Positions 18,232-26,167 of a DNA stretch of 64,000 bases are shown here, piece by piece; positions within the stretch are counted from its first letter, which is position 1; every line of letters begins with the position of its first letter. The stretch lies in the NCBI RefSeq assembly GCF_000414115.1, contig NZ_AOPZ01000316.1, positions 47,256 through 111,255 on the forward strand, in the 5' to 3' direction. A program made the translations under genes and the position numbers. The stretch is from Streptomyces aurantiacus JA 4570 (GTDB lineage Bacteria; Actinomycetota; Actinomycetes; Streptomycetales; Streptomycetaceae). The notes beneath the pieces are model-generated. The model was not told where the DNA came from and ran no database searches. It saw only the letters and a program-made list of their open reading frames with translations.

Positions 18232-19170
18232 ATGATTGACCTGCGTCGACTTCACATGCTCCGCGTGGTGCACCAGCAGGGCACGGTCACCGCGGCCGCC
18301 GAGGCCCTGCACCTCACCCCGTCGGCGGTCTCCCACCACGTGCGCGAACTCGCGCGCGAGCTCAAGGTCCCCCTCCTGGAACCGCAGGGCCGCGGCGTCC
18401 GGTTGACCCCGGCCGGCCGCCTGCTCGTCGACCACGCCGACGCGCTGCTGGCCCGGTGGGAGGAGGCCCGGGCGGACCTGGAGTCCTACCGGGCGGGCAT
18501 GGCCGGACCGCTGCGCATCGGAGGCTTCAACACCGCGATCAGCGGCCTGATCGCCCCCGCGGCCGGACGACTGCGGCACAGCCATCCCGACCTCCAGGTA
18601 CAGGTGCGCGAGTGCGACAGCGAGGAGAGCGTGGACCTGCTGATGGCGGGCAAGGTGGATCTCGCGGTCGTGGAGCCTGTCGAGGGCGGGCCGCCGCCGG
18701 ACGACGCGCGGTTCGAGCAGAGCCCCCTGCTGGAGGAGCCGCACATCATGCTGGTGCCTGCCGATCACCCGCTGGCGCGGGCGGCGTCGGTGCGGCTGCA
18801 GGACGCGGCGGCCGAGGACTGGATCGTCGCCGACCCGGGCACCTGCGACCACGCCCAGCGGGTACGGATGCTGTGCGCCGCGGCCGGGTTCTCGCCGCGG
18901 ATCGCGCACGCCGCCGTCCAGTGGCCGGCGATCTGGGCGCTGGTCGCGAACGGGCTGGGCGTCTCGCTGGTCCCGCGGCTGGCCGAGGGTCCGGAGGGCC
19001 AGGCGGTGGTGCGGGTGCCGGTGTCGAGCGAGAACTTGCCGATGCGGCGGATCCTCACCTGCGTGCGCCGGGGCAGTCGGCGTAACCCGCTCATCGACCT
19101 CGGGATACGCGCGCTGGAAGAGGCGGTGCGCGACCACCGGAGCAGGGACGACTGGCCCCGATCCGCCTGA
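18232..19170 (+). CDS. LysR-family transcriptional regulator
   Basis: A 312-residue LysR regulator. The helix-turn-helix is at residues 16-40 (GTVTAAAEALHLTPSAVSHH) and the effector domain follows from about residue 85 (GPLRIGGFNTAISGLIAP). It is divergent from the zinc-ribbon/CynX-type MFS pair, with a clear inverted repeat in between, so it most likely controls that transporter. The effector is not deducible. ATG 18232 is the only reasonable start. Confidence 0.9.
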   Translation: MIDLRRLHMLRVVHQQGTVTAAAEALHLTPSAVSHHVRELARELKVPLLEPQGRGVRLTPAGRLLVDHADALLARWEEARADLESYRAGMAGPLRIGGFNTAISGLIAPAAGRLRHSHPDLQVQVRECDSEESVDLLMAGKVDLAVVEPVEGGPPPDDARFEQSPLLEEPHIMLVPADHPLARAASVRLQDAAAEDWIVADPGTCDHAQRVRMLCAAAGFSPRIAHAAVQWPAIWALVANGLGVSLVPRLAEGPEGQAVVRVPVSSENLPMRRILTCVRRGSRRNPLIDLGIRALEEAVRDHRSRDDWPRSA

Positions 19171-19256
19171 CGGCGCTAACCCACTTCGGCGTGCTGATCG
19201 CATTGAGAGCGCGAGGACTCGACCCGCATCCTTTAAGCCACAACGGCGTGTTGGGG

Positions 19257-19274
19257 TGTCCTGGTGGCAGGACA
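19257..19274 (+). promoter_or_regulatory. Inverted repeat upstream of the HAF-type gene
   Basis: TGTCCTG-GTGG-CAGGACA is a perfect 7-4-7 palindrome within the 277-base gap before the secreted HAF-like gene. It could be an operator; a terminator for the LysR gene is less likely because of the 90-base distance. The rest of the gap shows no coding pattern. Confidence 0.4.
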
Positions 19275-19447
19275 ACACACGTGATCGCGTACCGGCACAC
19301 CGCCCACTGGTGAAGAGGCCGTGCTTTTCTGTCCCTGCGCTATTCCATGGCCTTTCGCAGCCGCCAACTCACCCGGTTCAGGGTTTGGTCGACATACTTG
19401 GCCGGGAACGCAATGCGTTGTCCTTGCTGCACTGCCCGAGGAGAATC

Positions 19448-20509
19448 ATGAGACGTACCAATGGAGTTGCCCGCTTCCTGCTTTCGGCGGGACTGATGGC
19501 GACTATGGTCGGCGTCGCGGCGCCCACCGCCACTGCCGCTGAATCGGAAGCCTGCGCGTGGACGCCGGCCACCCTGCCGCTGCCCGCCGGGGCGGTGACC
19601 GGCGCGGTTTCCGCCGCTGACGGAAGCGGTGGCTACGCGGGCACGACCACGGACGGCTCGAATTACGGAAAAGACAACCACGCCGTCGTGTGGAAGAACG
19701 GAAAGCTCACCGACTACGGCTATCTCGTCGACCCCAACTACGTGAAGGGGGTCGAAATCGACGCGGTGAACGACGCCGGGACGGTCGTCGGAATCGCGCG
19801 GCGGAAGGACGGATACTACAACGCCGTACGCTCGCGCAACGGCAAGATCGAGCGCCTGCCCGAGCCGGCCGGTGCCTACGTTTCTTCGGCGAAGGGCATC
19901 AACGAAAAGGGAGATGTCGTCGGCAACGTCGGCATGGTGGTCGACAACATACTGCGCTTCCATCCGGTGATCTGGCCTGCCGACCAGCCCGGGAAAGTGG
20001 TCGCGCTGACCGGACTTCCCAACGCGTCGGCGACGGCACACGGTATCGACCAGGACGGCACCGTGCTGCTCGCGGCGGAATCCGGCAACGTAAGGGCCCC
20101 CTATCTCTGGAAGGACGGCACGGCGCGCGCCCTCCCCCTCCCCGATGGGGCTCAGAACGTCGTCACACGCGGAATATCGAACGGCCGCGTCGTCGCCGAA
20201 GTCACCACCTACAGCCCGAGTTACGCGCTGCGCGGCGTGCTGTGGGACCGCGACGGCCAGCCGCGCGTGCTGCCGCGGAACGAGGGCATCCGGGGCATCA
20301 ACCGCAACGGTCAGATCCTCGGTCGCACGGACACTTCCGGCACGCAGGAGTACGGCGTGTGGCAGCTGACGACGCTCGGGTCCACGTTGAAGCAGGCATC
20401 CGACCTCGGCTTTGATCTCGCTGCGACCAGTGGCGACGGCAGCGTCGCCGGCCGGAGCTGGAAGATTCCTGACGGTCGCATCACGCCGACTGTCTGGAAC
20501 TGCCGCTGA
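19448..20509 (+). CDS. Secreted HAF-repeat-like protein
   Basis: A 353-residue exported protein. The signal peptide runs to about residue 31 (FLLSAGLMATMVGVAAPTAT, then AAE). The mature part contains about six to seven degenerate repeats with the pattern A-x-GIN-x-x-G-x-VVG followed by an aromatic strand (AVNDAGTVVGIARR, GINEKGDVVGNVG, GIDQDGTVLLAAE, GINRNGQILGRT), typical of HAF-type extracellular proteins that probably fold as a beta-propeller. The ribosome site GAGGAGAA precedes ATG 19448. Function is unknown; surface adhesion or protein-protein binding is plausible. Confidence 0.82.
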   Translation: MRRTNGVARFLLSAGLMATMVGVAAPTATAAESEACAWTPATLPLPAGAVTGAVSAADGSGGYAGTTTDGSNYGKDNHAVVWKNGKLTDYGYLVDPNYVKGVEIDAVNDAGTVVGIARRKDGYYNAVRSRNGKIERLPEPAGAYVSSAKGINEKGDVVGNVGMVVDNILRFHPVIWPADQPGKVVALTGLPNASATAHGIDQDGTVLLAAESGNVRAPYLWKDGTARALPLPDGAQNVVTRGISNGRVVAEVTTYSPSYALRGVLWDRDGQPRVLPRNEGIRGINRNGQILGRTDTSGTQEYGVWQLTTLGSTLKQASDLGFDLAATSGDGSVAGRSWKIPDGRITPTVWNCR

Positions 20510-20576
20510 GCAGCTGACTCCGCCGGGAATCGTGGCGGCCGTGACGCGGCCGCGGTGGGCATCCTGCATCCGTTGC

Positions 20577-21239
20577 TCAGTGGCCGTACGGGACGACCAG
20601 GCCGGACTCGTAGGCGAGGACCACGAGTTGGGCGCGGTCGCGGGTGTGGAGTTTGGCCATCGCCCGGTTGACGTGGGTCTTGGCGGTCATCGGGCTGATC
20701 GACATGCGGTCGGCGATCTGGTCGTTGGACAGGCCCTGCGCGACCAGGGCGACCGCTTCGCGTTCCCGGCTGGTCAGCTCCGTGAGCGCGGCGCCGGTGG
20801 CGGTGGAGAGGGGCTGGGCCACGTACCGGTGGATCAGCTTGCGGGTGATGGACGGGGCGAGCAGGGCGTCGCCGCGGGCGGCGACCCGCACGGCGTGCAG
20901 GAGGTCTTCCGGCACGATGTCCTTGACCAGGAACCCGGCGGCGCCGGCGCGCAGCGCTTCGAAGACGTACGCGTCCATGCCGTAGTTGGTCAGCATCACG
21001 ACGTGCACGCCGGCCAGGGCGGGGTCCGCGGCGATGCGCCGGGTCGCCTCGATCCCGTCCATGACCGGCATCTGGATGTCGATGAGCGCGACGTCGGGCA
21101 GGTGCTCCTCGACGAGTGCCAAGCCCTGCGTGCCGTCGCCGGCCTCGGCCACCACCTCGATGTCGTCCTCGAGGTCGAGCAGTGCGCGAAAGCCGCTGCG
21201 GATGAGCGGCTGGTCGTCGACCAGCAGGACACGGATCAT
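20577..21239 (-). CDS. NarL/LuxR-family response regulator
   Basis: A 220-residue two-component regulator. The receiver domain has the acidic pocket in LLVDDQPLIR (residues 4-13), the phospho-accepting Asp in ALIDIQMPVMDG (about 54) and the Lys in FLVKDI (about 105). The LuxR-type helix-turn-helix follows at about 152-210 (LTSREREAVALVAQGLSNDQ). Its ATG overlaps the kinase stop by four bases, so kinase and regulator are translationally coupled. The palindrome array upstream of the kinase is a likely binding target. Confidence 0.95.
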   Translation of the reverse strand: MIRVLLVDDQPLIRSGFRALLDLEDDIEVVAEAGDGTQGLALVEEHLPDVALIDIQMPVMDGIEATRRIAADPALAGVHVVMLTNYGMDAYVFEALRAGAAGFLVKDIVPEDLLHAVRVAARGDALLAPSITRKLIHRYVAQPLSTATGAALTELTSREREAVALVAQGLSNDQIADRMSISPMTAKTHVNRAMAKLHTRDRAQLVVLAYESGLVVPYGH

Positions 21240-22363
21240 GATCTTCGCTCCACGGGGAGTTCGGCCCGGACGGTGAAGCCGTGCTCGGCGCGCGGATGCG
21301 CGCGCAGCCGGCCGCCAAGGGCTGTGATGCGTTCGCGCATGCCGAGCAGCCCGAGGCCGGGGGACGGCACGCCTTCAGGGGTGGCCTTGCCGTCGTCGTC
21401 CACCTGTATGGCAAGGCAGTCGGCCCGGTATTCGATCCGGACCGACGCGGCGGTGGCACAGGCGTGCCGGGCGGTGTTGGTGAGCGCCTCCTGGACGATG
21501 CGATAGGCGGTCCGGGCCACCGCGGCCGGCACGTCGTGCCGTTGCCCGTCGATCGTCAGCGTCGCGTCAAGGCCCATCGAGCGGGCGCGCTCCACCAGTT
21601 CCGGGACGTCCCCGATGCCGTGCGGCGGGGCCGTGTCGTCGTCGCGCAGGGCTTCCAGGGTCGCGCGCAGTTCCCGGGTCGCCTCACGTCCGGCCGCCTG
21701 GATCGCCAGCAGGGTGTCCGGTACGTGTTCGCCGCGCCTGCGGGCCACGTGGACGGCCACCTCGGACTGCACCTTGATGATCGAAATCTGGTGGGTGAGC
21801 GCGTCGTGCAGCTCCCGCGCGATGTGCAGCCGCTCCTCGTCGGCGCGCCGCCGCGCGGTCTCCTCCCGGGTGCGCTCGGCTTCGTCCGCCCGCCGCTCGG
21901 CCTGCCGCAGTGCCTCACCGGCGGCGAAGGCGGCGATGAGCCAGGCGAGTTCGAGTACGTTCCGTGCCTGCGCGAACGCCTCGCGCGCGGGCCCGTCGTG
22001 GAACACCAGGGCCGTGAGGGGGAGGACGAGGAGCAGGGCCACGGACGCCGCCACCGCCAAGGTCCGGTGTCCGGCCCGCACGGTGCCGTACACCGCGACC
22101 AAGTACGACACGGCGAGCACCTCGAAACCGGCTGCCTGGTACCCCACCGCGCACAGGCCGGTGACAGCCAGCACGGCGATCGGAGCCCTACGGCGCGCGA
22201 CCAGCACCAGACCGCCGGCCGCCAGCAGCACGGAGCCGAGCAACTCGCGCTCCCTGGCCGGGTGCTGACCGGACAACCCGGTGCCCAGCAGCAGTGCCGC
22301 CACGCTGACGGCAATTGCCCAGTCCATGACACCGGCCGGGACACGAAGACGTCCTGTGTCCAT
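21236..22363 (-). CDS. Sensor histidine kinase
   Basis: A 375-residue kinase of the HisKA_3 type. Five to six hydrophobic helices occupy residues 12-160, with no large extracellular domain. The phospho-acceptor His is in HIARELHDALTHQISIIKVQ (about 202). The ATPase domain at 285-370 has VQEALTNTARHA and GLGLLGMRER. Intramembrane-sensing kinases of this shape often respond to envelope stress, but no ligand can be named. It is the first gene of the pair and diverges from the DUF6223 gene across the palindrome array. Confidence 0.94.
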   Translation of the reverse strand: MDTGRLRVPAGVMDWAIAVSVAALLLGTGLSGQHPARERELLGSVLLAAGGLVLVARRRAPIAVLAVTGLCAVGYQAAGFEVLAVSYLVAVYGTVRAGHRTLAVAASVALLLVLPLTALVFHDGPAREAFAQARNVLELAWLIAAFAAGEALRQAERRADEAERTREETARRRADEERLHIARELHDALTHQISIIKVQSEVAVHVARRRGEHVPDTLLAIQAAGREATRELRATLEALRDDDTAPPHGIGDVPELVERARSMGLDATLTIDGQRHDVPAAVARTAYRIVQEALTNTARHACATAASVRIEYRADCLAIQVDDDGKATPEGVPSPGLGLLGMRERITALGGRLRAHPRAEHGFTVRAELPVERRS

Positions 22364-22422
22364 GCGAGCACCCTAGCCGGGCGCCCCAGCGGGCGAGTCC
22401 CGCCGGCGGACGAGCGGCCGAC

Positions 22423-22537
22423 TACCGCACGTGCGGTATCCGCCCGCCGCCTGCCGCATCCGCGGCAGTCGACTGCCGTGCCGACGGCAGTCCGAAAAGA
22501 CCGCACCTGCCGGACGACCGGCAGCGCGGTCGGCAGG
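22423..22537 (+). promoter_or_regulatory. Array of four palindromes between histidine kinase and DUF6223 gene
   Basis: Four inverted repeats, each with a four-base centre: TACCGC-ACGT-GCGGTA (22423-22438), CTGCCGC-ATCC-GCGGCAG (22451-22468), ACTGCCGT-GCCG-ACGGCAGT (22472-22491) and CTGCCGG-ACGA-CCGGCAG (22507-22524). A half-site CGGCAGG follows at 22531. The last three share the core CTGCCG...CGGCAG. The array lies between divergent promoters and is probably bound by the response regulator of the adjacent system. Confidence 0.75.
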
Positions 22538-22595
22538 CACGCTCAAGTCACAGCGACACCTGGGAATTCGCCACGTGCGACGGAAGGAGACTGAC

Positions 22596-22991
22596 ATGAG
22601 CGCAGCAGCGGCCCTGATGGTGGCCGCCGAGGGCGGAGCCGTCGGCGACGGGCGGACGGGGGCCAACCTGGCCCTCGGTGTGGGACTGGTCGGCGTGGCC
22701 ATCGGCTGGCTGGCCCTGGCCCGCGTCGCCGGCCGATTGAGAGCGGGTATCGCCGCCCGAATGAGCATCGGCAACGCGCGCACCGGCGCCTTGTCGGCCA
22801 TGGCGGCGGGACTGACCGGCATGGCACTCGCCGCGCTGCATGTGGCCACTTCCAGTGGCGGCCCCGGCACCGGCAACGGGATCGTGGGAGCCATCGCGGC
22901 CATCCCGCTGGGACTGATCGCCGTGGCACTCGGCCGGCGCGCCCTCACCCGCTCCCGACGCGCCGAGAACCCATCTCTGAACCTCCGCTGA
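22596..22991 (+). CDS. DUF6223 family small membrane protein
   Basis: A 131-residue protein with three hydrophobic helices (about residues 23-45, 66-84 and 92-112), rich in Gly and Ala, and a basic C-terminus. The ribosome site GAAGGAGA precedes ATG 22596. DUF6223 proteins are small actinobacterial membrane proteins with no known activity. The gene is divergent from the two-component system and separated from it by the palindrome array, so it is the prime candidate for its regulated target or for a sensing partner of the kinase. Confidence 0.78.
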   Translation: MSAAAALMVAAEGGAVGDGRTGANLALGVGLVGVAIGWLALARVAGRLRAGIAARMSIGNARTGALSAMAAGLTGMALAALHVATSSGGPGTGNGIVGAIAAIPLGLIAVALGRRALTRSRRAENPSLNLR

Positions 22992-23060
22992 TCTCGTACA
23001 GGTGCCACGGTGGAGGGCTCCGCGTGTACAGGGCCCTCCGTCGGCGGTAGTTCGGCAGAG
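22963..23060 (+). repeat. Dispersed repeat, copy A
   Basis: A segment of about 100 bases overlapping the 3' end of the DUF6223 gene is clearly related to 32092-32190. Shared stretches include GCCACGGTGGAGG and CTCCGT, with roughly three quarters identity by eye. It contains the inverted repeat GGAGGGC...GGCCCTCC, so it may also act as a transcription terminator. Confidence 0.6.
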
Positions 23061-23076
23061 AGCTCGCTCCCACTTC

Positions 23077-23469
23077 TCAGCGGGCGCTGCCGAGGTTTCG
23101 GTCGGCCTCGGCGCCTTCGAGCATGAGGGTTACTTCCTCGATGCGGCTGAAGCGGCCGTCGGGTGCGAATTCGCCGAACAGGTAGACCTCGGTACGCACG
23201 GTGGATCCGTCCTTCTTGGTGACGTGGACCGTGTGGCGGTCGGCGTAGCGGATGCCGTCGGACAGCTCGTCGTGGACCTCGATGGAGCCTTCGGCCACAA
23301 CGGTACGCAGGTGGGCGATGTGCTCGAGGAAGCCTTCACGGTCGTCCCACTGCCCGTTCGTGCGCTGACGGTAATCGGGGGCGAAGTGCCGGTCGGCGGC
23401 CTCGTGGAGGTCGAGGCCAGGGTTGAAGATCAGGTCGGTGAGCGCGGTGACGATGGTGGTTCGGTTCAT
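23077..23469 (-). CDS. NTF2-like (SnoaL-type) protein
   Basis: A 130-residue single-domain protein of the NTF2/SnoaL-like fold: ALTDLIFNPGLDLHEAADRH, then FAPDYRQRTNGQWDDREGFL, and a C-terminal beta-sheet with RIEEVTLML. Such proteins are small isomerases, hydrolases or binding proteins; no catalytic residue assignment is safe here. It is divergent from a MarR gene, and both MarR-type palindromes lie in the 104-base intergenic region, so it is probably the regulator's main target. Confidence 0.8.
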   Translation of the reverse strand: MNRTTIVTALTDLIFNPGLDLHEAADRHFAPDYRQRTNGQWDDREGFLEHIAHLRTVVAEGSIEVHDELSDGIRYADRHTVHVTKKDGSTVRTEVYLFGEFAPDGRFSRIEEVTLMLEGAEADRNLGSAR

Positions 23470-23503
23470 GGCGGGATTCCTTCAGGGCCTTGCGTCCACA
23501 AAG

Positions 23504-23561
23504 TGCGTGCGTTGCGCACGCATCTGCGAGAGTGTAGCCCACATGCGTGCGTCACGCACGC
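23504..23561 (+). promoter_or_regulatory. Two MarR-type operators
   Basis: TGCGTGCGTTGCGCACGCA (23504-23522) and GCGTGCGTCACGCACGC (23545-23561) are near-perfect palindromes with the same GCGTGCG/CGCACGC arms. They sit side by side in the gap between the NTF2-like gene and the MarR gene; the second ends 12 bases before the MarR start. This strongly suggests autorepression and control of the divergent gene. Confidence 0.75.
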
Positions 23562-23573
23562 TATCGTGGGGGT

Positions 23574-24017
23574 GTGGAGAGCAATGCGGGACGTGAGATC
23601 GCCGACGCCCTCGGCGTGCTGCTCAAGCGCAGTACGCGCGCAGGGCTGTACCGAACCCTGACCGTCGGCATGGGGGAGGCAGTGGACGAACTGACCTATC
23701 CCGTCCTCAGCGGGCTGGACAGGACCGGGCCCCGCAGCGCGGCCGACTTGGCGCGCGAGGTGGGGCTCGACCGGTCCGGCGTCACTCGCCGCGCCACCCG
23801 ACTGGAGACGGCCGGACTCGTACGACGCGAACCTGACCCCGCAGACCGGCGCGCCACCCTGCTCGCCCTCACCGACGAGGGTGAACGCGCCGTCGAGATA
23901 CTGCGCCAGCGCCTGTCCGACCACATCACGACCAGCCTGGCCTCGTGGCCGGCCGACGAAGCGTCAGCCTTCGCCTGTCAACTCCGTCGGTTCGTCACCG
24001 AGGGGCCATTCGCCTAG
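23574..24017 (+). CDS. MarR-family regulator
   Basis: A 147-residue winged-helix protein. The recognition region SAADLAREVGLDRSGVTRRA lies near residues 57-76, and the wing with the conserved DPADRRATLLALT is near 89-102; helices at both ends form the dimer interface. I chose GTG 23574 because the longer frame reads through the second operator palindrome. Paired palindromes upstream and the divergent NTF2-like gene make local autoregulation likely. The inducer is unknown. Confidence 0.9.
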   Translation: MESNAGREIADALGVLLKRSTRAGLYRTLTVGMGEAVDELTYPVLSGLDRTGPRSAADLAREVGLDRSGVTRRATRLETAGLVRREPDPADRRATLLALTDEGERAVEILRQRLSDHITTSLASWPADEASAFACQLRRFVTEGPFA

Positions 24018-24300
24018 GGACTCTCTGTTAGATCCGGCCGTGAGGTGATCGTCGTGCTTGTGATCGAGTCCTGGGTGATCAATGGTGGTCGCCGCCACCG
24101 TCCCGCGCTCCACGTCCGGATACGACGCCGGAAAAGACGCCTGGCCGGAAGAGACACATCATCCTGGACCTCAAAGGTCTCCCGCGGTTCGTGATGGTCA
24201 CCCCGGCCGGCACGCACGACAGCGTCGCCCCCGCGAAGCCCGTTTCCCGCTCCGGCTGATGCATCCAGGCGCTGGGTCACGCTTATGAGCCGCAGACTTA
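24018..24300 (+). mobile_element. Degraded IS5-family insertion relic
   Basis: After an end-like CTCTCTGTTAGATCC, an ATG at about 24081 starts a short MVVAATV segment and then jumps to GYDAGK; a one-base frameshift leads to TPGRKRHIILDLKGLPRFVM. The GYDAGKK..GRKRHI..D..GL pattern belongs to the catalytic region of IS5-type transposases. The middle and C-terminal parts are missing and a stop follows. The element is therefore internally deleted and inactive. The following 250 bases to the next gene contain a long palindrome but no gene. Confidence 0.6.
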
Positions 24301-24384
24301 CCCGGCCCTGGCCCGCGAGGCCCGTCAGATGCCCTTGGCAGGCGGTCGTCTGCTGGAGAGCGGCACCCAGCGGCTCGGCCGCAA

Positions 24385-24418
24385 CTGCCGCGGTAAATGC
24401 CCGCATTTACCGCGGCAG
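24385..24418 (+). repeat. 34-bp near-perfect palindrome
   Basis: CTGCCGCGGTAAATGC (24385-24400), two bases CC, then GCATTTACCGCGGCAG (24403-24418) form 16-bp perfect arms. A degenerate second copy of one arm (CCCGCGTTTACTGCGG) follows at about 24467. It may be a cruciform, a site-specific recombination target or a bidirectional terminator next to the IS relic. Confidence 0.8.
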
Positions 24419-24556
24419 CGGTCGCGACGGCCTGTGGGAACACGGCTCCTGGTCAAGGCCACGTGCCCGCGTTTACTGCGGTCGCCTGTTCCGGTCGTAT
24501 TCCGGTTGGCCCTCTGCAAGGAGCAGACAGAGGCGAGGAGGATTCGGTCCCCTCGG

Positions 24557-24919
24557 TCAGCAGTAGACCGTTACTCCGCTCGCCCTGTCCCCGCCTTGGC
24601 CGATGGGGCGATCCGTCCCCGCCGCTACGTAGTCCCACTGATTCGGGTTGTCGTTGTAGTAGACACGGAACGAGTTCCCATGCGCCTTGGCATGGGTGAA
24701 GTAGTCGTTGAGAGGGGTGTAGCCGCAGTGCTCGATGTTCCACCAGTTGCGTCCTTCGGGGCCATGCAGCTTGTAGACGCAGGCCCTGCCGAAGTTGCAC
24801 TTGGTATCCCAGAACTTTGCGCTGACATCCGCCGCAGCCGGAGCGGATGCAGTAGCCACCGCCGCCGCCCCGAGAGCAGCCGCCATAGCTGTGGTTTTGA
24901 ACCATTTGTTGATGCGCAT
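24557..24919 (-). CDS. Small secreted cysteine protein, I36 inhibitor-like
   Basis: A 120-residue exported protein. A signal peptide (KWFKTTAMAAALGAAAVATA, then SAPAAA) is followed by a compact domain with four cysteines (CNFGRACVY, EHCGYT, VTVYC) and many aromatics (NWWNIEHC, FRVYYND). This looks like the crystallin-type fold of peptidase inhibitor family I36, but the match is by pattern only. ATG 24919 is preceded by AAAGGGA. It is divergent from the DUF5937 regulator. An extracellular inhibitor or binding protein is the likely role. Confidence 0.7.
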   Translation of the reverse strand: MRINKWFKTTAMAAALGAAAVATASAPAAADVSAKFWDTKCNFGRACVYKLHGPEGRNWWNIEHCGYTPLNDYFTHAKAHGNSFRVYYNDNPNQWDYVAAGTDRPIGQGGDRASGVTVYC

Positions 24920-25091
24920 GTACAAGTCCCTTTCTGGAGGAGGCTTGCCGCCGCACATCACCGGGACGGGCCGTTCGGTTGAGTGTGATGGCGGGATGCT
25001 GCCTGTCTTCACCACCTATGGGGCCTTAACGTCGAAGCGCGGAGCAAACGATTCGAGAGTTCTCACACAGTCGTCCTGCGCTGGGGGTGCA

Positions 25092-26099
25092 GTGCTACGC
25101 ATCGACCTGCCTGCCGCGCAGCTGGCCGGCGTACGGTTCGCCCTCTCGCCTGCTGTCGAGGTGACATCCGCCGTGCTCGCCGGGGCCCTCCCGCCCGCGC
25201 GCAGCCGTCTGGGCCGCGAAACCAGACGGGTGCTGAGGGAGCATCGGCTCGGCCACTTGGCGGCGCTGTGCAACGGGTACTCCGCCTACCTCCCCGAGTT
25301 CCTCACCCCCCGCCCGCCCTCCTACGCGCCAGGCGTGCACGAGCAACTGCACCAGATCGCCACAGCGCCCACCGGCCAGATCCGCCAGGAGATGACGGCG
25401 TTCTTCAGCGGTGGCCGGTGGCGCCAACACCGCTGTCCCTGGCTGCCGCCCGCAGAGTTGCAGGAAGTCAGCGATGCCGTACGCCGGCGCCTGGAGGTGG
25501 AGGAACGCGATCTCGCAGAACGGCTCGCCAAAGAACTCGACCGGTTCTGGCAGCACGCCGTCGCCCCGCGGTGGGCGGCTCTGGAGCGTGCGCTGGAGTC
25601 GGACATCACCCGCCAGTCCCAGATCATCGCCCGGCACGGAGTGGGCGCTGTCTTCTCCAGCCTGCACCCCTCTCTGAGCTGGGAGCAGGAGGCATTGGAG
25701 ATCGACACCCGCTACGAGGGACATGTCACCGGTACGCCCACGGTGTTACTGGTGCCGTCGGCGTTCACCGGAAGACTGGCACTGTGTGCTCCCCTCCAAG
25801 AGGGCGACAGTCTCCTCATCTACCCCGTCCGCGTCATGGACCCCGCAGAGCCCGACGGCCATTCATTGGCGGACGTCATCGGCCACACCCGTCTGGCGTT
25901 GCTGCACCATTTGAATAAGCCCCGCACCACCGCAGAACTCGCACAACTGCACCACCTGACCGCCAGCACAGTCTCCTACCACCTCACCCGCTTGCACGGC
26001 GCAGGTCTTGCCATCCGGCAGCGCAAAGGACGCAGCGTCCTCTACCAGCGATCACCCGCGGCCAACGCCCTTCTCAGCCGCTCCGAGACCTTCGGCTAG
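25092..26099 (+). CDS. DUF5937/ArsR-type winged-helix regulator with a TTA codon
   Basis: A 335-residue protein. The N-terminal and central part (about residues 1-250) matches the DUF5937 domain found in actinobacterial regulators. The C-terminus carries an ArsR-like winged helix: TTAELAQLHHLTASTVSYHL near residue 280 and an RKGRSVLYQR wing. A rare TTA (Leu) codon stands at 25746-25748, so full translation should need the bldA tRNA and would be growth-phase dependent. GTG 25092 is the start, with GGGGGTG upstream. The target is unknown; the divergent small secreted protein is one candidate. Confidence 0.82.
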   Translation: MLRIDLPAAQLAGVRFALSPAVEVTSAVLAGALPPARSRLGRETRRVLREHRLGHLAALCNGYSAYLPEFLTPRPPSYAPGVHEQLHQIATAPTGQIRQEMTAFFSGGRWRQHRCPWLPPAELQEVSDAVRRRLEVEERDLAERLAKELDRFWQHAVAPRWAALERALESDITRQSQIIARHGVGAVFSSLHPSLSWEQEALEIDTRYEGHVTGTPTVLLVPSAFTGRLALCAPLQEGDSLLIYPVRVMDPAEPDGHSLADVIGHTRLALLHHLNKPRTTAELAQLHHLTASTVSYHLTRLHGAGLAIRQRKGRSVLYQRSPAANALLSRSETFG

Positions 26100-26167
26100 G
26101 CAACTCCGCTGGAACGGTGGGTCGTTGGGTCTGAGGGCCCGGCCGCCCATGCCACCCGCGCCGCTGC

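Noticed and set aside
22423..22537. CRISPR-like array
   Set aside because: The units are palindromes with different spacing and no conserved spacers or cas genes; operator sites explain them better.
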